Assembly (NCBI GenBank): GCA_030035585.1
Contig: CM057481.1
Coordinates: 62,071,128-62,135,127, forward strand
Length of the DNA stretch: 64,000 nucleotides
Direction of reading: 5' to 3'
Source: Dugong dugon
Taxonomy: Eukaryota > Chordata > Mammalia > Sirenia > Dugongidae
Under the pieces are notes generated by a model. The model was not told where the DNA came from. It saw only the letters and a program-made list of their open reading frames with translations, and did no database searches. Shown here one piece after another: positions 23,561 through 34,657 of the stretch (its first letter is position 1; each line of letters starts with the position of its first letter). The translations under genes were made by a program, and so were the position numbers.

Positions 23561-23987
23561 CCTGGCTGAGGGACCGTGGTTGCTGGAAAGTGGCAGAGGC
23601 CAAGCAGAGGGAAGAAAGGTTTGGGGTGGGAAAGTGTGTATCCCTGGTTACTGGGTGCTCTGTCTCCTGCTGGGTGCTCCATGAAGCTGCCTTCCCGTAT
23701 TCCCTGTCCACTGTTCTTGGTGGCTGATGGGTCCAAGATGGCGAATCTGTGCCATGTTAACAGATGGGGGACCTCCAGTCCATAGCTCTCCTCATTCTCT
23801 GTTCTCTGTCAGTTTCTTATTCCATTCGGTGCTTATTTGAGTTCTTTATTCCTTCATTTGACGTTTAAGGTTCCAGGATTGATGTTTGTCTCTGTTTTAC
23901 TTATTTTTTGGGTCTTTGCTGTGGAGGGACAGTGTGGTGATTCTGTTTATAGTGCCATGTTTGCTCCACCTCCCTCTATTTTCATTT

Positions 23988-24560
23988 TCATTCAGTTTAA
24001 TGCATTTTTTAATTTATTTGAGATTTTCTCTTTGATCTATAGGTTATTTAGAAGTCTATTGTTTAGTTTCCAAGTTTGAGGAAATTTTCCTCTTGGAGTT
24101 CTGTTACTGATTTTTAGGTTGAGTCCATTATGCTCAGAGAACACGTATTTGTAGATGTTCGTTTTATGGTCCAGGATATGGTTTATCTTGGTATGAGTTC
24201 TGTGAGTGCTTAGAAAATATGTAGTCTGTTGTTCGGTGTTCTATAAAAGTTGATTGGGTCTTGGTATTGTTGAATTCTTCTATATTTTTGCTGATTTTCT
24301 GTCTAGTTCTATCAGTTGTTGAGAGAGGAATGTTGAAGCCTCCAATTGTAGTTATGGATTTGTCTATTTCTCCTATCAGTTGTTGCTTCATGTAATTTAC
24401 ATCTCTTTTGTTTGATGCATACACATTTGGCATTGCTAAGTCTTATTGACCGATCAGTCCTTTTTTCATGATGTAATGTCTCTCTTTATATCCCTGGTAA
24501 TTTTCTTTCTTCTGAAGTCTACATATCCTTTCAGAGATACTTTCTACATATCCTACGAAA
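23988..24560 (-). mobile_element. Ancient L1, ORF2 endonuclease-domain piece
   Basis: Antisense ORF2 5' sequence continues from 8836 after the outer insertion: 'ttctctttgatctataggtt', then 'gttgagtccattatgctcag' and 'ggaatgttgaagcctccaat', all typical of the L1 endonuclease coding region read in reverse. The match fades near 24560. The element is 5'-truncated or too decayed beyond that. Confidence 0.65.
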
Positions 24561-25257
24561 TGTGCACAGGCATCTATTTTTATCTAAGTGGTGGCATACC
24601 ATAAACACTGTTTTGCATCTTGCTTTTTTCACTCAATATTCTATCTTAGCCATCCTTCTACGTTAATATTTGAAGAACTACTTAATTCTTTTTAATATTC
24701 ATGATATTTCGTTGTATGAACATGCTATAATATATGCAACTAGTTGAAATGTTTACATATTGATTCTATTATCCAATGTGTTTATTTTCCTTTCCATCTT
24801 AATGTCCACTGTGCATTTTATGTTTTCTCTGTTTACATCTATGTCAGGGTTCTGTGGTATCCTGGAGATAATTTCTGGAGTGACAGAGATCATTGTATAT
24901 TGATAGCTACTCCCCTGAACACATATGTCTTTCATATTCATAAGGCTTGTTTGGGCCCAAATCATGATTTCTGAAGGTATATAAAAAAGATTTTCATTAT
25001 AAGCTCTATACACCTTTACTTTCTTTCATGGATTCAGTATCTTTCTGTGTAATAGTTAAAGAAGTGTACTTTATATATTTTATTGTCTTGAAGAGCAAAC
25101 AAAAAGTATATGTACTATAGTATAGGGTCAGAGTGCTTTGATTTACCTTTCTTCGGGATAAAAATAACTCCATTGTTATTTGAATTTGAGTGTGATAGTT
25201 TTACTAAGTTTATCACTTTTTTTTAAGGTGGTAGTTTTTCTATTTCTTTTTTGTTAT
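24561..25257. mobile_element. Old L1 3'-end remnant and unassigned intron
   Basis: About 24590-24800 resembles an L1ME-type 3' region read in reverse ('gcatcttgcttttttcactc', 'ttcgttgtatgaacatgcta'). The remainder to 25257 is AT-rich intron in which I see no gene. Confidence 0.4.
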
Positions 25258-25266
25258 CTTGGTGTC

Positions 25267-27233
25267 TGTTTTAGTTATCTAGTGCTGTTATAACAGAAGT
25301 ACCACAAGTGGATGGCTTTAACAAAGAAAAATTTATTCTCTCACAGTCTAGGAGGCTACAAATCCAAATTCAGGGTGCCAGCTCCAGGGGAAGTCTCTCT
25401 GTCAGCTCTGGGTGCAGGTCCTTGTCATCAATTTTCCCTGGTTGAGTAGCTTCTCAGCCTAGGGCCCCCAGGTCCAAAGGACATGCTGTTCTCCTGGATC
25501 TTGCTTCTTGGTGGTATAAGGTCCCCCTCTCTCTCTGTTCACTTCTCTCTTTTATGTCTCAAAGAGATTGAATTAAGACACAACCTAATTTTGTAGATTG
25601 AGTCCTGCCTCATTAACATCATAGAAGTAGGATTTACGACACATAGGAAAATGACATCAGATGACGAAATGGTGGACAATCACACGACACTGGGAATCAT
25701 GGCCTTGCCAAGTTGACAAACATTTTTGGGGGACACAATTCAATCCATGGCATTCCACCCTTTGGCCCCCCAAAATTCATGTCCTTGCCACATGTAAAAC
25801 ATATTCACCCCATCACATCATAGTAAAAGCCTTAAATTATCTCCAAGTTCAAAATCCAGAAGTTCCTTTTCATCTGTGAAATCTGGAATACAGGTTATCT
25901 GCTTCCAAAATACAATGGTGGAACAGGCACAGGCTAGACATTTCCACTACAAATTGTAGAAATTGGAGGGAAAGAAGGGATAACAGGCACTAAGCAAATC
26001 AGCCCTGGGCTTCAGCTCTGCATTCCAGGCCCACTGGAATGGCAACTCTGCTCCTTTGGCTTTGGGTGGTCCCATTCTCCTAGTCCATCTGAGTGACATC
26101 TCCACCCTTTGAGACCCCAGAAATCGTGGCCATATCCTCTGAGACTGAAGCAGTTCTGCTTCCTGTGTTCCTTATCTCTTCAGCTTCTACTTCCTGGTTC
26201 CTTGGCCTCTCAGCCCCTTGGGCCTTGTCACCTGAGTCTGCCCTGCTGGGACAAGTGTTCCAAAGCTCTTTAGCTCCACCAATAAGTGCCTGGAGGCACC
26301 CCACTCCACCAGTAAACTTTAGCCAGAAGGCACTCAGCTCTCTTGCTCTGGGTGTTGGCAAGCCTAGCTTCACTGATAAGTTCCCAGAGGCACCCCACTC
26401 CTCCAGGAAGCCTCTTGTGTAAAGGCACTCAGCTGTCTCACTCCATGGGTCAGCTCCAGCGCTGTCTCATGCTGTTCTCCTGCTTCTGCTGCCATTTCTC
26501 GTTGCAGCTTCTTGCTGTCTGTGCTGTTGCCAGTGTAACAGCTCTCCTCACTTTCTTCTGAGTCCTCAAAAGAATTCTTTGACGTCCATAATTTCACCAA
26601 CAGTCTCTTCAAGGCAATCTAGGCCTTCACCACTAGGCACTTCAAAACTCTTGCAGCCTCTACCCAATCACAGTTTCAAAACCGCTTCCACATGGTAGGT
26701 ATCTGTTAGAGCAGCACCCTACTTTCTCGGTACCAAATTCTGTTTTAGTTGTTTAGTGCTGCTATAACAGAAATACCACAAATGGATGGCTTTAACAAAG
26801 AATAATTTATTCTTTCACAGTCTACGAGGCTAGAAGTCAGAATTCAGGGTGCCAGTTCTAGGAGAAGTCTTTCTGTCTCTGTTGGCTCTGGGGGAAGGTC
26901 CTTGTCATCAGTCTTCCCTTGTTGAAGAGCTTCTCAGCGCCGGGTCCCCAGGTTCAAAGGACACACTATTCTCCTGGCTTTTGCTTCTTGGTAATAAACG
27001 ATGTCTCCATCTCTCTGCTTGTTTCTCTCTTTTATATCTCAAAAGACATTGACTTAAAACACAGCCTAATCCTGCAGATTGAGTCTTGCCTCATTAACAT
27101 CATAGAGGTAAGATTTATAACACTTAGGAAAATCACATCGGATGACAAACTGGGGGACAGTGACACAATACTGGGAATCATGTCCTAGCCAAGTTGACAC
27201 ATATTTTTGGAGGACACAATTCAATCCATGACA
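25267..27233 (-). mobile_element. ERVL-MaLR-type provirus with both LTRs
   Basis: On the - strand: 5' LTR 27233-26741, internal region 26740-25753 (988 bp) and 3' LTR 25752-25267. It is flanked by GTGTC on both sides (25262-25266 and 27234-27238). Next to the 5' LTR the internal sequence starts 'gaatttggtaccgagaaagt', like MaLR internal starts. Before the 3' LTR is a purine-rich tract ('ggggggccaaagggtggaa'). The internal region is short and I find no gag, pol or env domain, as expected for these non-autonomous elements. It is an old, non-functional copy. Confidence 0.85.
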
Positions 27234-27234
27234 G

Positions 27235-27748
27235 TGTCTTGGTTATATAGTGCTGCTATAACAGAAATACCACAAGTAGATGACTTTAACAAATGGAAAT
27301 TTATTCTCACAGTTTAGGAGGCGGGAAGTCCAAATTCAGGGTGCCAGCTCCAGGTTAAGGCTTTCTCTCTCTGTCAGCTCTGGGGGAAAGTGCTTGTCAT
27401 CAGTCTTCCCTTGGGTCTAGGAGTTTCTCAGCACAGGTGCCCCGGGTCCAAAGGACATGCTTCACTCCCAGCTCTTCTTGCTTGGTGGTAGGAGGTCCCT
27501 CTCCTCTCTGCTCACTTCTCTCTTTTATATCTCAAAGGAGATTGACTCAAGATACAAATGAATCCTGATGAGTCCTGTCTCATTAACATAACTGCTTCTA
27601 ATCTGCCTCATTAACATCATAGAGATTAGGATTTATAACACAGGATAGTTACATCAGATCACAACATGGTGGACAACCACACAATAATGGGAATCATGGC
27701 CTAGCCAAGTTGACACACATTCTGGGGGGACACAATTCAATCCATACA
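27235..27748 (-). mobile_element. Solo LTR of the same MaLR-type family
   Basis: A 514-bp LTR on the - strand running from TGTATGG (at 27748) to CCAAGACA (at 27235). Its original left flank, now at 25258-25262 because the provirus was inserted at its edge, is CTTGG. Its right flank (27749-27753) is CTTGA, a one-mismatch 5-bp duplication. This LTR was therefore present before the provirus at 25267-27233. Confidence 0.8.
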
Positions 27749-28780
27749 CTTGATTAAGTGTATTGCTGTAAATTCTTGGTATACTTGAGTGATGGCATGA
27801 ATTGCAGAATCTTTTTGCCTTTTTCTCTTCATAGTCTTTTATTCTGACTTGGCAGTTTAATTCTGAATTCATGCATAATTAAGTTTGATCTTGCCCAGAG
27901 GAGGATACCATCTGTCATTTGCACTGTCACATTGTGTTAGGGTTTCTGAGGTCTGCTGCAGGCCATCTTGCCAGTGGCCCTTGGGAATACCTAACTTGAG
28001 CATCAGAATTCTGTATTGTGTCTGTCAGTGCACTGTTGAATGGGATGGTCAGTTTTTAGAGGTAGGTTTTATTTGTTTCTGCAGTTGCCTTAGTCCCTTA
28101 CCACCCATCAGACTTTTCTAGCCTGTTCCAAGCTCTGTAGTTCCAGGCTACTCTGCACTTCTTAGTCTAGACTTTCTTTAGGCTCAGTCCCCAGGTACTA
28201 CTTTACTCTTGGTTTTTTCAGTCCTGCAGAAATCCAACCCTTTAGACTTATGCCACCTTTTATAACTTGAAAGTTCCAGGATTTTAAACATGGTAGGAGT
28301 TGGACAGAGAAAAAGTGAGCAGAGTGATTTTTGTCCTGTATCTTTTTCTTTACACTTCTTCAGGCCATTACTTCAAGATGCCTCTCTGAGTAAAAGACTT
28401 CAAATTCACACTTACTGTTATTATTCATTTATAATAAATTGGGATTTCAGAAAATCTACTTTAAAAATAATTGTATATGTTTACTAATTTGTTTTGGAAT
28501 AATTTTCAAGTTAATTTACAGCAAACTTAATACCTTTCTGTTTGAGAAAAATTCTGCAGCTTGGCTTACTTTGACAGCTTTTCATTTGGAAATGATGCTG
28601 TAAGGGTAAATGACCCTGAGTGGTAATGGTGAATACTTGAGGTCACAAAAAAGTACAGCATTTAATTTTATTTTGTTTCCATGGTTTTTTTTCATAGTAG
28701 AAAAACTAATATCTTAGTAAAAGATAGCAAAAATCACCAGTAATTCTACCTCCCAGGAATAACCAGTGTTAATCTTTGAT
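27749..28780. other. Intronic DNA, no gene recognised
   Basis: About 1 kb of ordinary AT-rich sequence. No exon of ACTR3B (in particular the short exon for residues ~16-34) and no well-preserved repeat was seen. Confidence 0.4.
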
Positions 28781-28789
28781 TAATCATTT

Positions 28790-29170
28790 TATTTCTCAGA
28801 ATATACATTAATTACACACATATCACTCTTCAAATTTACCAAAGTGGAGTCATACTGTGCATATTATTCTGAAAGGCTACTTACTAGCTCTTTCTATGAG
28901 TTGGATATAATTTATTTAACTAATCCCGTATTTTAGGTCCATTAACTTTTGCCTCCATTATTTTCTGTCACAGTTAATTCTACAAAAAGTATCCTTGTAT
29001 TTGTGTGTATGTGTGCGTATGTGCTTGCACATACTTTTATTTACTCTGATTATTTCTTTTGGATGAATTTTTAGAAGTAGAATTGCTGGATAAATGCATC
29101 TTTATGATATATGGTACATAGTTCCCAGTTGCTCTCCAGAATGATTTGATCTAGGTAGCTTTTAAGTGTT
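28790..29170 (-). mobile_element. Old L1ME-type 3'-end fragment
   Basis: Contains reversed L1 3'-region words such as 'agtggagtcatactgtgcat' and 'ttagaagtagaattgctgga'. It is strongly diverged and edges are approximate. Confidence 0.45.
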
Positions 29171-29204
29171 CAACCAGTCACATTTTTGGTCTCCAGTTTG
29201 GAAC

Positions 29205-29440
29205 AGATTATGGTATTTATTGAGTAGTACTCTGTGGCAGGTTCTCTGCTAAGCATTTTGGAAACATTATCTCATGTAATCCTCATGTCCTTGCAAAAGT
29301 AGGTGGTGGCATTCACATTTCAGAGGTGCGAATACTGAAGTTGAGTAGTAACTTTTCTTGGATCAGCTAACTAGTAAGTGCTTGATCCAGGATTCAAACC
29401 TAGGTGTGTATAACTTCAAGGTCTATGCTCTTTCCACTCC
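29205..29440 (+). mobile_element. MIR
   Basis: Follows the MIR layout: 'tttattgagtagtactctgt', 'attatctcatgtaatcctca', 'aactagtaagtgcttgatcc' and 'aggattcaaacctagg'. It is an ancient tRNA-derived SINE common to mammals. Confidence 0.75.
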
Positions 29441-29704
29441 AAGAAACAGCAATGTAGGAAAATAGCGTTTATTGGACTATTTTGAAGGAATTAATTCATA
29501 TCAGAAGACTTATTTGTCTCCCCTGAAATTTATTCACGAGGAATTTTGATACTTTAATTCTGAGAAATTTTGTCTGGCACTTATATTTCTTCGGTGCAAA
29601 GGAGCTATAATTCATCATAATGTATATGTAAAGGTAGTGATATTCCATTAGTATATTGCATTAATATATTTATGGAATATTTCCCTAATACCTACTCTGA
29701 TAGC

Positions 29705-29895
29705 CTGCTTTGGTGCAATCCTGGCTGTGTCTCTTGGAAGCTGTGTGACTGATAGTTTCGTAAGCTTCTCTCTGTTTATATTTCTGTTAAATGGAGATAA
29801 TAGACCTACCTCATAAGCTATTGTGAGGATTAAATGAAATAGTTTACAAAAGAAAGCACACAGCAGAGTGCTTGATAAATATTAACTATTATTAC
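29705..29895 (+). mobile_element. MIR (second copy)
   Basis: Shows the other well-known MIR half: 'ctgtgtgactgatagtttcg', 'ttaaatggagataatagacc', 'ttgtgaggattaaatgaaat' and 'gcttgataaatattaactat'. Confidence 0.75.
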
Positions 29896-29912
29896 TGTTT
29901 GGTAACGTAGAG

Positions 29913-30082
29913 GGTCATCAAAAATGAGGGAAACTCTCAATGGGATGGATTGGCACAATAGCCGAAACAGTGAACTCAAGCATACCAATGATCATGAAGA
30001 TGGCGCAGGGTTGGGCAGCGTTTCATTCTGTAATACATGAGGTCACCATGAGTCGGAGCCAATTCAACGGCAACTCACAATA
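29913..30082 (+). mobile_element. RTE-like LINE 3' end
   Basis: Reads 'gatggattggcacaatagcc', 'gaagatggcgcagggttggg', 'gtcaccatgagtcggagcca' and 'attcaacggcaactcacaat'. The body is not the tRNA-like SINE head, but the last ~45 bp share the 'ccatgagtcggarccratt' tail of the SINEs in this window. I read it as a 3' fragment of the RTE-type LINE thought to mobilise them; the family name was not confirmed. Confidence 0.5.
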
Positions 30083-30112
30083 ATGACATTATTGTTATTA
30101 CTGATTGTTAAA

Positions 30113-31372
30113 AATATTGTATATTGAATTTTTGGTGAAAATACACAGCAAAACCTGCTCCTATTCAACAATTTTTATATATAATGTTCAATAATATTGG
30201 TTATATTCTTCACATTGTGTCAGTAATTTCTAGTTATTTCTCTCCATTAACTTAGTTTCACTGCCCCCCAAACTTCTCATCTATGTTTTAGAGTAACTTT
30301 TGTCCATTTGGTCACATATAGATAATTTTTTTAGAAGGGCACAGTACTCAAGGGTGACATTCTTTACTTTTTGAGCTAATCTGCTGTTTAGGTAAAAGGT
30401 GACTTCAGGGGATAGTTTTGCTTCAAGGTTTAAAGACTATCTCAGGGTAATAGTCTCGGGGATTCCTCCAGTCTCAGTGGGTACAGTAAGTCTGCATTCT
30501 TTAAGAATTTGACATCTGTTCCACTTTTTCTCCCCTTCTATCAGGATCCATCTGTTGTGTCCCTGGTCAGAACGTTTGGTAGTGGTGGCCAGGCACCGTC
30601 TAGTTCTTTTAATCTCAAGGTAGAGGAAGTAGTGGTTCATGGAGATAATTAGTCCTGTAGTCTGATTCCCTAATACTTGGATTTCCTTCTTTTTCTTTAG
30701 TTCCAGACGATAGAGACCCATAGCTGTATCTTAAATGGCCACTTGTAAGCTTTTTAAGACCCCAGACACTACTCGTCAAACTAGGATGTACAGCGTAAAC
30801 TTTTTGAACTTTATCATGCCAATTGACTGAATTGTCCCATGAGACCATGACGCTAAGTCTTCAAACCAAGAAAACGAATCCTGTGAGGTGATTGGTTATG
30901 GCTAAGAAATGTCAGCATCTGTAGCCCCTATTTTGTTATATATATATTTTTTGATTGTTGTTATTGTTACAGAATTATGTATAACATAGCATTTTCCAGT
31001 TCATCCCTTTCTTACGTACAACTTAGTGGCATCAGTTATACTAGTCAACTGTGCAAACTTCACCGACGTTCAGTGCCACCTTTCCCATCGCCATAAACAA
31101 AAAGTGATTACTACCTAGAGAATGATCCCCCCCATAACTAATGAATGTTGGTCTCTGTATATTCACCTGTTCTTGTCATTTCATAAAAGTGAGATCATAC
31201 AATATTTGTTCTTTTATGATTGACTTATTTCTCTCAGCATAATGCCCTCCAGGTTCATCCATGTTGCAAAATGATTCTGGAACTCAGTTTTCTTTATGGC
31301 TGAGTAATATTCCATTGTATGTATGTATTACATTTTGTTTATCCATGCATCCGTTGATGGGCACTTCAGTTG
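30113..31372 (-). mobile_element. 5'-truncated L1 (3' UTR and end of ORF2)
   Basis: On the - strand, 3' UTR sequence comparable to the young L1 ('cttttaagaccccagacact'-type words, 'ttatcatgccaattgactga') is followed by the end of ORF2 ('ccattgtatgtatgt', 'atccgttgatgggca'), truncated at 31372. Flanks 'ttattactgattgtta' (near 30095-30110) and 'ttattacttattgatgtta' (near 31377-31395) look like a worn target-site duplication. Confidence 0.75.
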
Positions 31373-32392
31373 TTTATTATTACTTATTGATGTTACATTC
31401 CTGGCACTAGAGAAACAGTGTAAAAGAATATTATTGGGTCACAAGGAGTCTACAGTCTAGTTGGTAGACTGATTGTAACCAATTATAATTTAGTGTGGAA
31501 AATGCTTTAATGGTAGTACATAAGGGCCATGGAAGCATAAAAAACATGTCCATATCTGCCAGGTTGTCAAGGAAGATTTCAAGGCAGGAGATGGTGTGAG
31601 AGTGGATGAAGGATGACTAGTACGTTTATGTGGTCAGGGGTTAGGAGTTTAAATTGAAGCTTTCAGCATTTTATTCGATGTTAAATTCTGGAGTGAACTT
31701 TTATATGATTATTTACTACCTGTTCTTTAAGTGTATTCTCAAATATTCAAGGTTAGGATCTTATTAAAATAATGTATCATAAAGCCATTGATATTTGAAA
31801 TATTTGTATAATACAGATGTTTGATTATTGTATTTTTCTCTTCGCAACAGATATTAGCCAACAACTTCCTAATTTTTCCTTTCAGTGGGAAGTCACAAGT
31901 TTGTGTGCGTGTTTTTTCCATAACGAGAGAACATATACATTTTAAATTTCTCTGATGCAGTTTTATTTAAAGGATTAAGAGCATAAGGCATTACTTTTCA
32001 ATTTACTATCCCCTTCTATATTGAATCTTTAATTTTGTTCCCTTTTAGAATGTATTTTAAATTTTGAAACCTACTGATATATTGACATTTCATTTTCTAT
32101 CTTGAGGGAATTTTCCAGATGAAACAGCAATTTAGAAATGTAGCTTCTGTCCAACATTAAAAGCAGACCAGCTAAGTTCCTTTGTACCATACTGAAAATA
32201 ATATTGGAATATAACTTGTTTCTCTATTATTTTATGTATGCATTAATAATATCTTTTCTGTGACCACCCTCCTATCCCAGATAAAATCCTAACATTGAAA
32301 ATTTACTTGTAATATATAGGGATTATACTAGTCTTTCTTGATTATTCATGTAAGTGTGGATAACGATGTAACTCTTTGTGTTTTTTATAAAG
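31373..32392. other. Intron immediately upstream of the first ACTR3B exon in the window
   Basis: About 1 kb, AT-rich, with no repeat I can name. It ends in a T-rich tract and AG at 32391-32392, the acceptor for the exon that starts at 32393. Confidence 0.5.
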
Positions 32393-32517
32393 GTATTGCC
32401 ATCAGAGAGTCGGCAAACGTAGTTGACCAAGCCCAAAGGAGAGTGTTGAGGGGAGTAGACGACCTTGACTTTTTCATAGGGGATGAAGCCATAGATAAAC
32501 CTACATATGCTACAAAG
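32393..32517 (+). CDS. ACTR3B: ACTR3B exon, residues 34/35-75
   Basis: Arp3 is the actin-like subunit that, with Arp2, forms the template for branched actin nucleation by the Arp2/3 complex; ACTR3B is the second mammalian Arp3. The 125-bp exon starts with the last two bases of a split codon (cysteine 34 if the upstream exon ends in T), then encodes [20 protein letters not shown] and [20 protein letters not shown]. The words RRVLRG and AIDKPTY fit ACTR3B rather than ACTR3 (MKG, IEKP). Acceptor is tataaag|GT, donor AAG|gtaatg. Residue 42 is Asn where I recall Lys in human ACTR3B. Exons for residues 1-34 were not found in the window. Confidence 0.95.
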
Positions 32518-33135
32518 GTAATGTTCTGCTTGGAATTTACTCCTTCTTTTTAAGTGTATATTAAGGATAGAGCAGTAGAGTGAATAATGCAAAAATGTTA
32601 GATTATCTAGAAATTGTATTTATGAATTGTGAGATGAATTTTTATTCTGATGTTTGAGTAAAGGGTTTTGTTGTTGCTTTTGAGAGGAGCTATTTCTGAT
32701 GTGGGGATGTGAATTAACCAAGCCCCAGAATGTAGAACTGATTCAGGGAGCGCTTGATTGTATATGAGAGCAAGGCCTGCTACTATGGAATATTGCAGGT
32801 TGACCAATTAACCTGTCATATATGGAAAATTTCAGATCGATTAATTAAAAAGAAATATTACAGTTTTTAACTAGATATTTGTTCTTAAAAAAGAAACCCA
32901 GTTAGAATTAAACTTGTGTGAGCAAGTGTATCCTCCACATTGAATTTTACCACTAGAGACTTTTTGATGGTTTCACCAGAAAAATTCTGTTGTCAAATTG
33001 TATGTGACTGGTGTTTAAGCTCATCTTGGATAATTCCTTTTTAATCGTGTTTAACGTACGTGGGCTTCAGTACCAACCTTGGCAAGGGTTATTGACTACT
33101 AGGAGTAGAAACCTCCGCCCCCTCTGCTCTCTCTG
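32518..33135. other. ACTR3B intron, first part
   Basis: Starts at the donor gtaatg. No repeat or gene is recognised up to the L2 fragment. The intron as a whole is 2140 bp (32518-34657). Confidence 0.5.
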
Positions 33136-33139
33136 ATTA

Positions 33140-33450
33140 CATACTTTGCTCTGCCCCAGGCTTGCAGTTTTCTCCTGGCAAATGTCTTCCCATTTTTAAA
33201 AACTTAATTCAAGAGAGCTATCTCCTTTTTGAAGCCTTTCCTCAATTCCATTTCTTTTGCTGGAAGTAGAGTTCACTGCTCCTTTCTTTGTGTCTTCAGT
33301 ATGCCCTGTACTTGCTTTAGGTATTTTTGCTTGTAAGTTAGTCTCCTCATACAGACCCTAAGTCCCTTGAGTTCAGGAATCTTAACCCATTTTAGTGTCT
33401 CCCTGCCTTGTATAGCATCTGACATATAATGCTATTGAATGAATGAATCC
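33140..33450 (+). mobile_element. L2 3'-end fragment
   Basis: Shows L2 3'-terminal features: 'tttgaagcctttcctcaatt', 'aagtcccttgagttcaggaa', 'tgtctccctgccttgtatag' and a terminal 'ttgaatgaatgaatcc'. Confidence 0.65.
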
Positions 33451-33874
33451 AGATACAAATTTATGCATTTGGACTGTTTGAATGTTACCAAACTTGGGTG
33501 TGTGTGCACGCCTGCGTGTGCATTTCTTCTGCAAAATGGAATTTGTGTAAGAACCAAGGAAAATAGAAGCTAAAAAGCAAATTTGTTTATGTCCTTCCCC
33601 CCCCAATTAAAATGTTTCAGTGTCTTCCCATTATTTAGTTACTAATACCTATAGCACGGGGGTAGGAAAGAATGGAAGAAAGAATTTAATGATATTTAAA
33701 GCAAATGGAGGCTGTTTTGTACATTGTTAAAATATCTATTCAGTTCTCTTTTGAGTAACTTCTTTCCTTTGCTAGAACCTCATTTCATTGTCTGTTGTCT
33801 CTCAGTGTCTCATTATATTTTTCATTGTACCCATTATTTTTGTCTTACTAACATTTGAGCACTGCTTTTACAAA

Positions 33875-34085
33875 GACATTTATTAAGTGCTTAGGTACTA
33901 GTACTATTTTAAGTTATGAGCATGTTAATTCATTAATTATTATAACGATCTCCATTTTACAGATGATGAAACTGAGCCACAGGGAGATTAAGTAATCTGC
34001 CCAAGATCACACAGCTAGTAAGTGGCAGAACTGGGATTCAAACCCAGGCAATCTGGCTCCAAATTCTATACTCTTAACAGCTCCT
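33875..34085 (+). mobile_element. MIR, well preserved
   Basis: Includes the MIR core 'ccattttacagatgatgaaa' and 'agatcacacagctagtaagt', followed by 'ctgggattcaaacccaggca'. It lies inside the intron between residues 75 and 76. Confidence 0.85.
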
Positions 34086-34319
34086 TCTTGATTTATTTTC
34101 ACTGCCAGGGTGTTAAAGCATATTATTATTCATTCACGAACTGGCCCTTTTTCCTATGCCCATCTGCTCCTCTAAGTGAATCATATGGTAGATTATCTGC
34201 GCTTTTTAAATCGGTCACTCCATTGTTAAGGTGATTCTTTGTACTTAGATAATATGGTGGAGTAGAATATAAATAATAATACAATTTAATCTTTTTTGAA
34301 GTGCCTGTTATTTTTTACA

Positions 34320-34520
34320 AGGAGCCCTGGTGGCACAGTGGTTAAAGCACTCGGCTGTTAACTAAAAGGTGGGCAGTTTGAACCCGCCAGCTGCTCCGTG
34401 GGAGAAAGATGTGGCAGTCTGCTCCCACAGCCTTGGAAACCCTATGGGGCAGTTACGCTCTGTCCTGTAGAGTTTCTGTGAGTTGGGATCAGATTGATAG
34501 CAGTGGGTTTGGTTTGGTTG
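34320..34520 (+). mobile_element. Afrotherian SINE (long form) with duplication
   Basis: Starts 'aggagccctggtggcacagt', has 'gtggcagtctgctcccacag' and 'aaccctatggggcagttacg', and ends 'gatagcagtgggtttggttt'. Flanks 'ttattttttaca' (34308-34319) and 'ttgttttttaca' (34518-34529) form a one-mismatch target-site duplication. It is one of the least diverged SINE copies here and lies about 130 bp upstream of an ACTR3B exon. Confidence 0.88.
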
Positions 34521-34657
34521 TTTTTTACATAAATTAACATTAACTTCATGAAAAGAAGAATTTTATTTTCCAAAAGCACATTCTTTCTTCTGTGCCCATC
34601 CTGTTAAGTCTGCTATGGTGGACTGAAGCTTGACCTGTTGGCTTTCTCTTGTTTTAG

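Larger units (their letters stand above)
8837..23974 (-). mobile_element. Full-length older L1, split by a younger full-length L1
   Basis: Excluding the insert at 14906-22335 this is about 7.7 kb. It has a 3' UTR (about 8850-9774), a broken ORF2 (about 9775-13511), an inter-ORF region, a broken ORF1 (13978-14904), and a 1.6-kb 5' UTR (22336-23974) with tandem repeats. The 13-bp word 'tctattttcattt' occurs at 8824-8836 and 23975-23987 as target-site duplication. About 20 bp between the left copy and the 3' UTR remain unexplained. The copy is clearly older than the inner element, with many stops and frameshifts in both ORFs. Confidence 0.8.

Noticed and set aside
26080-26422. Opposed open frames in the MaLR-type internal region
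   Set aside because: Neither shows gag, protease, pol or env motifs; MaLR internal regions are usually non-coding.
24561-32392. Search for the ACTR3B exons encoding residues 1-34
   Set aside because: No sequence resembling the first phosphate loop or the following LGYAGNTEPQF segment was seen, so these exons are placed upstream of the window.
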